This document shows positions 1-8,538 of a stretch of DNA of 64,000 nucleotides, piece by piece; within the stretch, counting starts at the first letter, position 1, and each line of letters starts with the position of its first letter. The DNA comes from Amphiplicatus sp046296195. GTDB lineage: Bacteria; Pseudomonadota; Alphaproteobacteria; Caulobacterales; Parvularculaceae. A model generated the notes under the pieces. It saw only the letters and a program-made list of their open reading frames with translations, was not told where the DNA came from and searched no databases. The stretch covers positions 51,929-115,928 of the forward strand of contig JBKBLR010000007.1 of the NCBI GenBank assembly GCA_046296195.1, written 5' to 3'. The position numbers and the translations under genes are program-made.

Positions 1-395
1 GCCGCGATGCGGTCATAGATCGCAGCGCGCAGCATGCGGTTCTCGACGATGAAGCCGAGCGGCTCGCCGGTTTCGAGTTCGCGGCTGTCGAAATGAAGGT
101 GAAAGGCCGAGGCTGCGCTCCGGCGCATCGGGGACGGCGCGCGGCCATCGGTGACGAGAATGTCGCGAATGGGTTCGGCGTGATGCTCGATCGCCGGCCA
201 CAGCCCCAGACGCCGGAAGACGCGCGCCGAGGCATAGGCGAGCGCCGTCGTGCGGCTGTCGAAGCTTTCCTCGCACAAGCGCGCCGGCGATTCTGCATCG
301 ATGAGCGCGACATCGAGCCCCTCATGGGCGAGCGCCAGCGCGCAGAGCCCGCCTGCAAGGCCGCCGCCGACGATGATCGCGTCATGCCGATCCAT
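1..395 (-). CDS. UbiH/COQ6-family FAD-dependent hydroxylase, N-terminal part (cut by window edge)
   Basis: About 131 N-terminal residues are present and the rest lies before base 1. The protein opens MDRHDAIIVGGGLAGGLCAL, a GxGxxG dinucleotide-binding fold for FAD, followed by DSRTTALAYAS, the DxR-x2-AL-x3-S signature of the UbiH/UbiF/UbiI/COQ6 family that hydroxylates the ubiquinone ring. Which ring position it modifies cannot be told from this part. The frame stays open upstream of the chosen ATG, and no strong ribosome site decides the start. The gene lies 74 bases downstream of the porin gene on the same strand. Confidence 0.8.
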   Translation of the reverse strand, partial: MDRHDAIIVGGGLAGGLCALALAHEGLDVALIDAESPARLCEESFDSRTTALAYASARVFRRLGLWPAIEHHAEPIRDILVTDGRAPSPMRRSAASAFHLHFDSRELETGEPLGFIVENRMLRAAIYDRIA

Positions 396-469
396 GCGTC
401 GCAGGATCGGCGACGGTGCCCCGCCGGTAAAGGCCTTGCTGGCCCTTGCGGCGAAGCGCCGCCGTATCG

Positions 470-1270
470 TCAGAAGCTGGCGGTGATGGTGAAGATTCCC
501 GTCGGCGCACCGATGCCATAGCGGTAGCCGGGGTTGATGAGCTGGAACGCCGCCGCCTCCGAGCGAGAAATGCTGGTGTCGACATAGGTCGCGGAGAGCG
601 CGATCGGCCCCCAGGGGAGAGCGACCGACACGCCGGCCGACCAGTCGAAATAGCTCCCCGTCGGCGACGCCACCCAGCCGTTCGGGCCGGCGCCGGGATT
701 GCCGTCGGAATAGCCGATCTGCGCATTGAGGGTGATCGGCGAATCCTCAATCGCCGCGCTGGCCTTCGCGTAGACATAGATGTTGTCCTCTTTGTCGCCT
801 GCGAGCGACAGCGCCGACTGCTTGAAGGCGTAGTTCGCGCCGACCGTCAGCGTCGACGGTCCGAAACTGCGCGCCAGCGACGCGTATAGCTCGCCGTAAC
901 TCGTATTGTCCGAGCCTTGCGGGAAAACATACCAAATGACGCCGCCGTCGACGGTCACGGAACCGATGTCGGTCGAATAACCGCCAAAGAGGTCGAGCTC
1001 GAGATTGGCGCCGCCAAAGGTCCCCCAGCCCGACAGGTTCGACGCCCAGGTCCCGACATAGAACCCGCTTTCATGCGCGGCTTTCAAGCCGCCTTGCAAC
1101 GCGAGGTCGTTCTCGGTCTGCGACACGCCGCGGAAACGATAATCCGTTGCGATCGTGACATTGGCGGAAAGGCTGATGGAGCTCTTCGTCGAAGGCTCGT
1201 CTTCGGCAGCAGCGCCGAAGGGCGCGGCGATGGCGGCGAACACGACAAGATAGAGTGCAGCAATCCGCAT
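470..1270 (-). CDS. TorF-like outer-membrane porin (TIGR02001/Gcw_chp type)
   Basis: 266 residues. A signal peptide (about residues 1-22, ending GAAAED) precedes a glycine- and aromatic-rich sequence of alternating short strands that ends in Phe (TITASF), as expected for a beta-barrel. The segment after the signal, with TIATDYRFRGVSQTENDLALQGG, is split here only for description; the YRFRGVSQT core is the hallmark of the TorF/TIGR02001 putative porins. It probably allows diffusion of small solutes across the outer membrane; the substrate is unknown. It is divergent from glnK-amtB, a frequent neighbourhood for this family, so a role in nitrogen-source uptake is an inference. Confidence 0.8.
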   Translation of the reverse strand: MRIAALYLVVFAAIAAPFGAAAEDEPSTKSSISLSANVTIATDYRFRGVSQTENDLALQGGLKAAHESGFYVGTWASNLSGWGTFGGANLELDLFGGYSTDIGSVTVDGGVIWYVFPQGSDNTSYGELYASLARSFGPSTLTVGANYAFKQSALSLAGDKEDNIYVYAKASAAIEDSPITLNAQIGYSDGNPGAGPNGWVASPTGSYFDWSAGVSVALPWGPIALSATYVDTSISRSEAAAFQLINPGYRYGIGAPTGIFTITASF

Positions 1271-1618
1271 GGCGAATACCTCCTTGCGCAGCGGGCTTCA
1301 TCCCTCGCCCCTTCGCCGGCGATCGCCGATCAGCGTTTCTCCCAGGATCGTCACGCTACGGAGGATTTGATGCGGCGCACAACCCACTGTCACGGACCTG
1401 AGAAAAACACTTCGCAAATGTTGCATGAATAGCACAAACGGCCTTTGTAAAGTCCGCTGATAGCATTATCGGCTAAATTAGGATAAAATTTCACCCCAGG
1501 GAGGCAATTTATGCTGCTGCACTGCAATAAATTTATTGCGTCGCAAAAGCGGCGCGATAGGATTGCGCCGTAGCCGGACGATTCGGCCTTGGAAATGCGA
1601 CAGCAGGAGGGCGCGCCC
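1271..1618. other. intergenic region between porin and glnK (divergent promoters)
   Basis: 348 bases without a convincing gene. The middle part (about 1400-1560) is clearly more AT-rich than its surroundings and must hold the promoters of both the porin gene and glnK. It contains the 16-bp palindrome at 1524-1539 and a shorter inverted repeat GCAA-ATG-TTGC at 1414-1424. I looked for a sigma-54 site (GG-N10-GC) and did not find a convincing one. Confidence 0.6.
1524..1539. promoter_or_regulatory. 16-bp perfect palindrome upstream of glnK, possible operator
   Basis: GCAATAAATTTATTGC reads the same on both strands. It lies 80 bases before the glnK start, in the AT-rich part of the gap. A dimeric regulator could bind here. 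It does not match the NtrC consensus as I know it, so the regulator is unknown. Confidence 0.45.
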
Positions 1619-1957
1619 GTGAAATTCATTTCCGCCGTCATCAAGCCGCAAAAGCTCGACGAAGTCCGCGCCGCCTTGCAGGCGGCCGGCGTCAGCGGCC
1701 TCACCGTCACCGATGTGCGAGGCTACGGCCGACAAAAGGGGCATACGGAGGTTTATCGGGGCGCCGAGTACAGCGTCGATTTCCGCCTGAAGGTGAAGAT
1801 CGAAATCGCAGTAGCGTCAGAGCGCGCTGCTCCGGTCGTCGAGGCGATCCGCAACGCCGCCAACACAGGCTCGATCGGCGACGGAAAGATTTTCGTGTTC
1901 GATCTGTTGGATGCGATCCGGGTCCGCACGGGCGAGACCGGACCAGCGGCGCTATAA
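1619..1957 (+). CDS. glnK: PII nitrogen regulatory protein GlnK/GlnB
   Basis: 112 residues, the standard PII length, when read from GTG at 1619. An in-frame ATG lies 30 bases upstream, but AGGAGG at 1605-1610 and the canonical opening MKFISAVIKPQKLDEV favour the GTG. The T-loop RQKGHTEVYRGAEYS puts the uridylylation Tyr at position 51. GIGDGKIFV-like sequence (SIGDGKIFVFD) and the C-terminal VRTGE motif complete the nucleotide and 2-oxoglutarate site. It senses nitrogen, energy and carbon state and plugs the AmtB pore. It is 15 bases upstream of amtB, so the two are co-transcribed, which points to the GlnK role. Confidence 0.95.
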   Translation: MKFISAVIKPQKLDEVRAALQAAGVSGLTVTDVRGYGRQKGHTEVYRGAEYSVDFRLKVKIEIAVASERAAPVVEAIRNAANTGSIGDGKIFVFDLLDAIRVRTGETGPAAL

Positions 1958-1972
1958 TGAAGGGGCGGAGCG

Positions 1973-3385
1973 ATGAAGAACCTTATCAGGATATCTGCTG
2001 CGGCGGTCTTCTTCGGCGGGGCGATGATGTCGGCGGCGCATGCTGGGGCGGCGCCGGACAAGGGCGACACCGCCTGGATGCTGGTGTCGACGATCCTCGT
2101 TCTCCTGATGATCGTTCCGGGGCTCGCGCTCTTCTACGGCGGCCTTGTGCGCGTGAAGAACATGGTGTCGATGTTGAGCCAGATTGCGGCGGTGACGGTG
2201 ATCGGCGTCGTCACGTGGGCGCTGTGGGGCTACAGCCTCGCCTTCACGGACGGCGGCGCCCATGACCCCTTCGTCGGCGGCTTTTCACGGCTGTTCCTCG
2301 CCGGCGTCACGTCGGAAAGCGTCGCGGCGACGTTCTCGACCGGCGTCTACATTCCGGAATTCGCCTTCATCGCCTTTCAGGGCACGTTCGCCTGCATCAC
2401 CGCAGCGCTCGTTCTAGGCGGCGTCGCCGAGCGCATGAAATTCTCCGCGGTCGTGCTCTTTGCAATCTTCTGGCCGCTCGTCGTCTATTACCCGATGGCG
2501 CACATGGTGTGGTGGTGGCCGGGGCCGGATGCGATCGCCGCCGATCCGGAAGCGCCGGTGCGTTCGGGTCTCCTCTGGAGCTTCGGCGCGCTCGACTTCG
2601 CCGGCGGAACGGTCGTTCACATCAATTCCGGCGCCGCCGCGCTTGTCGGCGCGCTCATTCTCGGCGCGCGCCACGGCTACAAGCGCGACCTCATGCTGCC
2701 GCATTCACTGACGCTGACGACCGTGGGCGCGGGCCTTCTCTGGGTCGGCTGGTTCGGCTTCAACGCCGGCTCCAACCTCGAAGCCAACGGCTACGCCGCG
2801 CTGGCGATCGTCAATACGTTCATCGCCGCCGCCGCGGCCGCCTTCTCATGGATGCTCGCGGAATGGGCGACCAAGCAGAAGCCGAGCCTTCTCGGTCTCG
2901 CCTCCGGGCTTGTGGCGGGGCTTGTCGCGGTGACGCCCGCCGCCGGCTTCGCGGGTCCTGGCGGCGCGCTCGTTCTCGGCCTCGTCGTCAGCCCGATTTG
3001 CCTCGTCTTCTGCTCGACGATCAAGCACGCGCTCGGCTATGACGACAGCCTCGACGCGTTCGGCATCCATGGCGTCGGCGGCATCGTCGGCGCGATCGGC
3101 ACGGCGATCGTCGTCAACCCGGCGCTCGGCGGCGCCGGCGTCGTCGACTACACGACCTGCGCGCTCGACGGCGACATCTCGACCTGCGACGTCGCCGCCT
3201 ATGCGCTCGGGGCCCAGCTCATCGCCCAGATCAAGGCGGTCGCCGTCACGCTCGTCTGGTCGGGGATCGGCAGCGCCATCGTCTTCTCCGGCATCAAGCT
3301 CCTTACCGGCGGACGCGTGCCGAAGGAGATCGAAGTCGAGGGGCTCGACCTTCGCGAACATGGCGAGGCCGCCTATCATGCCTGA
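1973..3385 (+). CDS. amtB: ammonium transporter AmtB
   Basis: 470 residues with an N-terminal signal sequence (MKNLIRISAAAVFFGGAMMS, cleavage near AHAGA) and about 11 membrane helices. FYGGLVRVKNMVSML, FAGGTVVHINSGAAALVGA and FGIHGVGGIVGAIGT are conserved Amt segments. The two His within the second and third carry the pore twin-His pair. It conducts NH4+/NH3 across the inner membrane. GGGGCGGAG precedes the ATG, 15 bases after glnK, and the product is expected to be gated by GlnK. Confidence 0.95.
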   Translation: MKNLIRISAAAVFFGGAMMSAAHAGAAPDKGDTAWMLVSTILVLLMIVPGLALFYGGLVRVKNMVSMLSQIAAVTVIGVVTWALWGYSLAFTDGGAHDPFVGGFSRLFLAGVTSESVAATFSTGVYIPEFAFIAFQGTFACITAALVLGGVAERMKFSAVVLFAIFWPLVVYYPMAHMVWWWPGPDAIAADPEAPVRSGLLWSFGALDFAGGTVVHINSGAAALVGALILGARHGYKRDLMLPHSLTLTTVGAGLLWVGWFGFNAGSNLEANGYAALAIVNTFIAAAAAAFSWMLAEWATKQKPSLLGLASGLVAGLVAVTPAAGFAGPGGALVLGLVVSPICLVFCSTIKHALGYDDSLDAFGIHGVGGIVGAIGTAIVVNPALGGAGVVDYTTCALDGDISTCDVAAYALGAQLIAQIKAVAVTLVWSGIGSAIVFSGIKLLTGGRVPKEIEVEGLDLREHGEAAYHA

Positions 3386-3437
3386 TGCGGCGCGCGGGCG
3401 CTTCACCTTCGGGCGAAGCAGGCTATGCCGCTCGGTC

Positions 3438-4754
3438 ATGATTCTGCGAAACATCGTCCGCCTTGTCGCGCTCGGCGCGCTCATTCTCGCGCCGGGCGCG
3501 GCGGTCGCTGAGGAAAACCATCTTCAGGACATCGGACCGGCGAGCGAGACCTCGGTCTTCGTCTTCAACACGTTGTTCCTGCTTCTCTCCGGCATGGTGG
3601 TGATGTTCATGGCCGCCGGCTTCTGCCTCGTCGAGACAGGTCTCGTCCGGGCGAAAAACGCCGCGGCGATCGCGCTCAAGAACGTGTCGATCTATGCGGT
3701 CGCGAGCCTCATGGTCTGGCTCACCGGCTACAATCTCATCTTCGGCGTCGAGAAGGGCGGACTGCTCGGGACGTTCGGTCTGTGGTCGCCGCTTGATGAC
3801 GATCCAGTCGGCGCGGGCCGCGCCTCCGCCGCCTTCTGGTTTTTCCAGGCCGTTTTCGTCGCCACGGCGGCGTCGATCGTTTCCGGCGCGCTCGCCGAAC
3901 GGGTGAAGTTCTGGGCGCTCATGATCTTCACCGCGGCGCTCACGGGGCTCATCTATCCGATCGCGGCGTCATGGGAATGGGGCGGGGGGTATCTCGACGC
4001 CGACTGGGGGTTCGCCGATTTCGCCGGCTCGACGCTCGTCCATTCCGTCGGCGGGTGGGCCGCGCTCGCCGGCGCGCTCATCATCGGCGCGCGGCGCGGC
4101 AAATACGCCGGCAAACGCGTGACGCCGCTGCCGGGTTCCAACCTGCCGCTGGCCGCGCTCGGCGTGTTCGTCCTTTGGCTCGGTTGGTTCGGCTTCAATG
4201 GCGGCTCGCAGCTGGCGCTCGGCTCGGTGACGGACGCGCTCGCGGTCGCCAGGGTCATCGTCAACACCAACATGGCGGCGGCGGGCGGCGTCGTCGCGGC
4301 GCTCATCATGACGTCGCTCATCTACAAGAAGATCGACATCACCATCGTCCTCAACGCAGCGATCGGCGGCCTCGTCGCCATCACCGCCGAGCCGCTCGCG
4401 CCGGCGATCTGGCAGGCGGTCTTCATCGGCGCTTTCGGCGGCGTCATCGTCACTGTCGGGGTGCCGCTGCTTGACCGGCTCAAAATCGACGACGTCGTCG
4501 GCGCCATCCCGGCGCATCTCTTCTGCGGCATTTGGGGCACGCTCGTCGTTCCATGGACGAACGCGAACGCGACCCTTCTCGGTCAACTCGTCGGCGTCGC
4601 GCTCGTCGCTCTGTTCGCCTTCGGCGTCAGCGCGCTCTTCTGGGTGGCGATCAAATATTCGATCGGCGCCCGCGTCAGCGCCGACGCCGAACAGCTTGGC
4701 CTCGACAAGGCCGAGCTTGGCCTTGAGGCCTATCCGGAATTCGTGAAGTCCTAA
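3438..4754 (+). CDS. amt: second ammonium transporter (Amt family)
   Basis: 438 residues from ATG 3438, which gives a clean signal peptide (MILRNIVRLVALGALILAPG, cleavage near VAEEN). An in-frame ATG at 3378 overlaps the end of amtB and would add 20 residues, so the start is uncertain. About 11 membrane helices. GFCLVETGLVRAKNAAAIALKN, shortened here to its CLVETGLVRAKN core, and FAGSTLVHSVGGWAALAGA are typical Amt motifs. A His in GAIPAHLFCGIWGTL pairs with the His of LVHSVGG. It differs enough from amtB to be an old paralogue rather than a recent copy. It probably shares the glnK-amtB transcript. Confidence 0.92.
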   Translation: MILRNIVRLVALGALILAPGAAVAEENHLQDIGPASETSVFVFNTLFLLLSGMVVMFMAAGFCLVETGLVRAKNAAAIALKNVSIYAVASLMVWLTGYNLIFGVEKGGLLGTFGLWSPLDDDPVGAGRASAAFWFFQAVFVATAASIVSGALAERVKFWALMIFTAALTGLIYPIAASWEWGGGYLDADWGFADFAGSTLVHSVGGWAALAGALIIGARRGKYAGKRVTPLPGSNLPLAALGVFVLWLGWFGFNGGSQLALGSVTDALAVARVIVNTNMAAAGGVVAALIMTSLIYKKIDITIVLNAAIGGLVAITAEPLAPAIWQAVFIGAFGGVIVTVGVPLLDRLKIDDVVGAIPAHLFCGIWGTLVVPWTNANATLLGQLVGVALVALFAFGVSALFWVAIKYSIGARVSADAEQLGLDKAELGLEAYPEFVKS

Positions 4755-4830
4755 TGGTTAACGCGCGTTAACCCACTTTCGGCGCTCTCGTGGCATGACA
4801 CGGCCTGTTGTTTGAGCATCCGGTCCGCTT

Positions 4831-7239
4831 ATGCCCCGCGTCCGCCGACAGCCGACCTTCATCGAACGCCTCGATCGCTGGCGGCGGGAGGCGATGGCGC
4901 GTTCGGGCGGCGCGGCGACGGCGCTTCTGGGGCTGTGGCTGGCGCTCGCCCTCGCGAGCTTCTCGATCAGCGATCCGAGCCTCAATAATGCGACGCCGCG
5001 CACCGCCTCGAACTGGATGGGCGCCGGCGGCGCCGTCATGTCCGATCTTCTGCTGCAGACTTTTGGCGCGGCGAGCCTTCTCGCCGTTCCGCCGCTGGTG
5101 ATCTGGGGCCTTTTCGCGGCCATCCGGGGCGCAAAGGCGGTTCCGGCCGAGCGCACGCCGCTAGACGTCGCATTGCGGTTCGGGTCGGGGCCCGTCGCTT
5201 TCTTGCTCATCGCCGGCGCACTGGCGCTGGCGCCACAACCCCTCAGCTGGCCCTTTGCGGCGGGTCTCGGCGGCCTTGCCGGCGATGCGGCGGGCCTCGG
5301 TCTGCGGGCTCTCCTCGACGGCGCCGGCGTTCCAAGACCCGGCGTCTTCGCGGCGCTGTTCCTGGGGCTGCCGGGAATCGCGCTCTACGCCTGGGTGTGC
5401 GGCCTCACTTTCGCGCGCCTCGAAGCGGCGGCCTTCGAGGTCGAGGCGCTCGGGCTCAAGCTCGGCGAGATCGTCTCGGCGCGGCTAGACGCCATCTCAC
5501 GGCAGGACGCCCGGCGCGAGGTCGGCGACCTCGACATCGAGGATGAAACGGACGCGGAAGCGGAAGAAGAGGATCAAGACGGGCTCGACGACGGGTCCGA
5601 GGACGATGAGCCGCCGCTCGTCGCGCCGAAGCGGCGCAACATCATTCGCGGCGAGGAATCGCCGAAGAAGCGCGGCAAGCGCGAGGCGCGCGAGGTCCAG
5701 CCCGAGCTGCCGGTGTTCAAGCCCGGCACCTATGAGCTCCCGGCGCTCGCGCTGCTCGCCAAGCCCGCCCCGCAGAAGACGCGGGTGATCTCCGACGAGG
5801 CGCTCGAACAGAACGCCCGCATGCTCGAAAACGTGCTCGCCGATTTCGGCGTCAAGGGCGAGATCATCAATGTCCGCCCCGGTCCCGTCGTCACGCTCTA
5901 TGAGCTCGAGCCCGCCGCCGGGGTCAAATCCTCGCGCGTCATCGGCCTCGCCGACGACATCGCCCGCTCGATGAGCGCGGTCGCTGCGCGCGTCGCCGTC
6001 GTGCCCGGCCGCAACGTCATCGGCATCGAGCTTCCGAACCTCGACCGCGAAACCGTTTATATCCGCGAGCTTCTCGGCGCGGAGGAGTTCGAGACGAGCC
6101 TTGGCGACCTGACGCTCGCGCTCGGCAAGTCGATCGGGGGCGAGCCGGTCTACGCCGATCTCGCGCGGATGCCGCATCTCCTGATCGCCGGCACGACAGG
6201 CTCCGGCAAATCGGTCGGCATCAACACCATGATCCTGTCGCTGCTCTATCGTCTGTCTCCGGACGATTGCAAGCTGATCATGATCGATCCGAAGATGCTC
6301 GAGCTTTCGGTCTATGAAGGCATCCCGCATCTGCTCGCTCCGGTCGTCACCGATCCGAAGAAGGCGGTCGTCGCGCTGAAATGGACCGTGCGCGAGATGG
6401 AGGAGCGCTACCGGCGGATGTCGAAGGTCGGCGTCAGGAACATCGAGGGTTTCAACCAGCGCCTCGCCGAAGCGGCGGCGGCGGGCGAGACGCTGATGCG
6501 GCGCGTGCACACCGGCTATGATCCGCAATCGGGCGAGCCGATCTACGAAACCGAAGAGCTCGACTACGCGCCGATGCCTTTCATCGTCGTCGTCATCGAC
6601 GAGGTCGCCGACCTGATGATGGTCGCCGGCAAGGACATCGAAGGCATGGTGCAGCGCCTTGCGCAGATGGCGCGCGCCGCGGGCATCCATCTCATCATGG
6701 CGACGCAGCGTCCTTCCGTCGACGTCATCACCGGCACGATCAAGGCGAATTTTCCGACCCGCATCTCGTTCCAGGTGACGTCGAAGATCGACAGCCGCAC
6801 CATTCTCGGCGAACAGGGCGCCGAACAGCTCCTCGGCATGGGCGACATGCTGCACATGGCGGGCGGCGGCCGCATCCGCCGCGTTCACGGCGCCTTCGTG
6901 TCCGACGACGAGGTCGTGAAGGTCGTCGAATTCCTCAAAAAGCAGGGCAAGCCCGACTATGTGCAGGAGGTGACGGAGCTGCGCGAGGAGGACGAGGACG
7001 GCGCCTTCGACGGCCTCGACATCGGCGGCAACACCTCTTCGGGCGATGCGCTCTACGACAAGGCCGTCGCGATCGTCATGCGCGACCGCAAGGCCTCGAC
7101 CTCCTACATCCAGCGGCGGCTGCAGATCGGTTATAACCGGGCGGCGACCCTCATCGAGCGGATGGAACAGGAAGGCGTCGTCGGCGCCCCCAACCATTCC
7201 GGCAAGCGCGACATCCTTGTCGGCGAAGACGCGGCCTGA
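4831..7239 (+). CDS. ftsK: DNA translocase FtsK
   Basis: 802 residues. Four membrane helices lie in the first 190 residues and anchor it at the septum. An acidic then basic linker (about 225-290) leads to the alpha/beta motor domain. Walker A GTTGSGKSVGIN is near residues 453-464 and Walker B VVVIDEVADLM near 585. A C-terminal winged-helix gamma domain (about 735-802, RKASTSYIQRRLQIGYNRAA) would read KOPS sites. It pumps chromosome ends through the division septum and activates XerCD at dif. The length is usual for alphaproteobacterial FtsK. Confidence 0.95.
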   Translation: MPRVRRQPTFIERLDRWRREAMARSGGAATALLGLWLALALASFSISDPSLNNATPRTASNWMGAGGAVMSDLLLQTFGAASLLAVPPLVIWGLFAAIRGAKAVPAERTPLDVALRFGSGPVAFLLIAGALALAPQPLSWPFAAGLGGLAGDAAGLGLRALLDGAGVPRPGVFAALFLGLPGIALYAWVCGLTFARLEAAAFEVEALGLKLGEIVSARLDAISRQDARREVGDLDIEDETDAEAEEEDQDGLDDGSEDDEPPLVAPKRRNIIRGEESPKKRGKREAREVQPELPVFKPGTYELPALALLAKPAPQKTRVISDEALEQNARMLENVLADFGVKGEIINVRPGPVVTLYELEPAAGVKSSRVIGLADDIARSMSAVAARVAVVPGRNVIGIELPNLDRETVYIRELLGAEEFETSLGDLTLALGKSIGGEPVYADLARMPHLLIAGTTGSGKSVGINTMILSLLYRLSPDDCKLIMIDPKMLELSVYEGIPHLLAPVVTDPKKAVVALKWTVREMEERYRRMSKVGVRNIEGFNQRLAEAAAAGETLMRRVHTGYDPQSGEPIYETEELDYAPMPFIVVVIDEVADLMMVAGKDIEGMVQRLAQMARAAGIHLIMATQRPSVDVITGTIKANFPTRISFQVTSKIDSRTILGEQGAEQLLGMGDMLHMAGGGRIRRVHGAFVSDDEVVKVVEFLKKQGKPDYVQEVTELREEDEDGAFDGLDIGGNTSSGDALYDKAVAIVMRDRKASTSYIQRRLQIGYNRAATLIERMEQEGVVGAPNHSGKRDILVGEDAA

Positions 7240-7362
7240 ACCCTGCAGGACCGGCTGTTCGAAGCGCCCGGCGGGCGGGCTGCGGCGGCTTTGCGTGCGC
7301 GGGCGGCGCCGCTATGAGACAGGCCGCCGGGCGGGCCGCTTCGGCGGCGGGGTTGACGGGAC

Positions 7363-8538
7363 ATGTTCGCGGACGGCGCGACAGAACGATTGAAGACGCC
7401 GGCGCGCGCAATGGTCGCCGGCCGCGCCGATTTCGACGGCCTCGAGGCTGAATGGCGCGGTCTTGCTGCGACCGCCGTCGAGCCGAACGCGTTCTACAGC
7501 CCGTCCCTGCTCATCCCGGCGATCGACGCTTTCCCGGGCGAGAAGCCGGAGCTTGTCATCGTTCGCGATGACGCGGGTCGCCTTATCGGCCTTGCGCCGC
7601 TTGCGCTCCTGCGCGGCTATTCGCGCCTGCCGGTCCCTTATGTCGCGACGTGGATGCACAAGCACTGCTTCTTCGCCGCGCCGCTGGTGCGCGCCGGCGC
7701 GGAGCAGGCTTTCTTCAGCGCCCTGTTCGATTTCGCCGCCGGCCGCGGGACGTTCCTGCGCCTCCGCCATCTCGACGCCGATGGCCCGCTGCGACGCGCG
7801 GCCGAGGCCGTCGCCGCAAGGACGGGGCGCCTCATTTCTCCGTCCGCGCGCTATGAGCGCGCGATGCTGCCGGGACCATGGGCGACGGACGACTATCTGA
7901 AGCTTTCGCTCCGCGGCAAGCACCGCAAGGATCTGCGGCGCCGGAGGGCGCGGCTCGAGGAGACCGGCGCGGTGCTTTTCGAAGCGCTCGGCGATGACGG
8001 CGACCTTGATGCGTGGACGGATGAATTTCTCGCCCTCGAGGCGGCGGGCTGGAAGGGCGCCGCCGGCACGGCCCTGTCGCAGGAAGCCGCCTCGGCGCAA
8101 TTCTTTCGTGACGCCGTCCGGCGCGCGCATAAGGCGGGCGAGCTGCAATTCTTCAGGTTCCGGCTCGACGGCCGCACCATCGCCGCCGCGGTGAACTTCC
8201 GCGCCGGTGAGGCCTCCTTCGCATTCAAGATCGCTTATGATGAGAGTTTCGCCCGCTATTCCCCGGGCGTCATGATCGAGATCGAGATCATGCAGGCGCT
8301 GGAGCCGGCGGGCCTTGCGATGATCGATTCCTGCGCGAAGGTCGAGCATCCGATGATCAACCGGCTCTGGCGCGAGCGCCGCCAGATCGAGGCGCTCAAC
8401 GTCAGTCGCCGCGACTTGCCGGCGAAGGCGCTCTTCGGCCTGCTGATGACGCTGGAGCGGGCGTCGGAAAGGGCGCGCGCGGCCAAGGCGGGCGCCGGCG
8501 AGGCCCAGACGGAGGCGGAGACCGATGACGATCTTTGA
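7363..8538 (+). CDS. GNAT-fold acetyltransferase of the CelD/BcsL type
   Basis: 391 residues, soluble. The layout is that of the Acetyltransf_6 (CelD/BcsL, FemAB-like) family: an N-terminal half with ELVIVRDDAGRLIGLAPL, then a core with LSLRGKHRKDLRRRRARLEE and the acyl-CoA-fold strand FFRFRLDGRTIAAAVNFRAG. The K-x2-R-x3-R-x3-RLE pattern is typical. The acceptor is unknown; relatives act in polysaccharide or peptidoglycan-related acylation. Its end overlaps the next gene by 14 bases, so the two are translationally coupled and probably act together. Confidence 0.8.
   Translation: MFADGATERLKTPARAMVAGRADFDGLEAEWRGLAATAVEPNAFYSPSLLIPAIDAFPGEKPELVIVRDDAGRLIGLAPLALLRGYSRLPVPYVATWMHKHCFFAAPLVRAGAEQAFFSALFDFAAGRGTFLRLRHLDADGPLRRAAEAVAARTGRLISPSARYERAMLPGPWATDDYLKLSLRGKHRKDLRRRRARLEETGAVLFEALGDDGDLDAWTDEFLALEAAGWKGAAGTALSQEAASAQFFRDAVRRAHKAGELQFFRFRLDGRTIAAAVNFRAGEASFAFKIAYDESFARYSPGVMIEIEIMQALEPAGLAMIDSCAKVEHPMINRLWRERRQIEALNVSRRDLPAKALFGLLMTLERASERARAAKAGAGEAQTEAETDDDL

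Noticed and set aside
1400..1618. Possible sigma-54 promoter before glnK
   Set aside because: TTGCAT at 1421 has no GG at the correct distance upstream, and no other GG-N10-GC pair in the gap looked convincing.
5497..7197. 566-codon open frame opposite ftsK
   Set aside because: Antisense to the conserved FtsK motor; His/Asp/Arg-rich translation.
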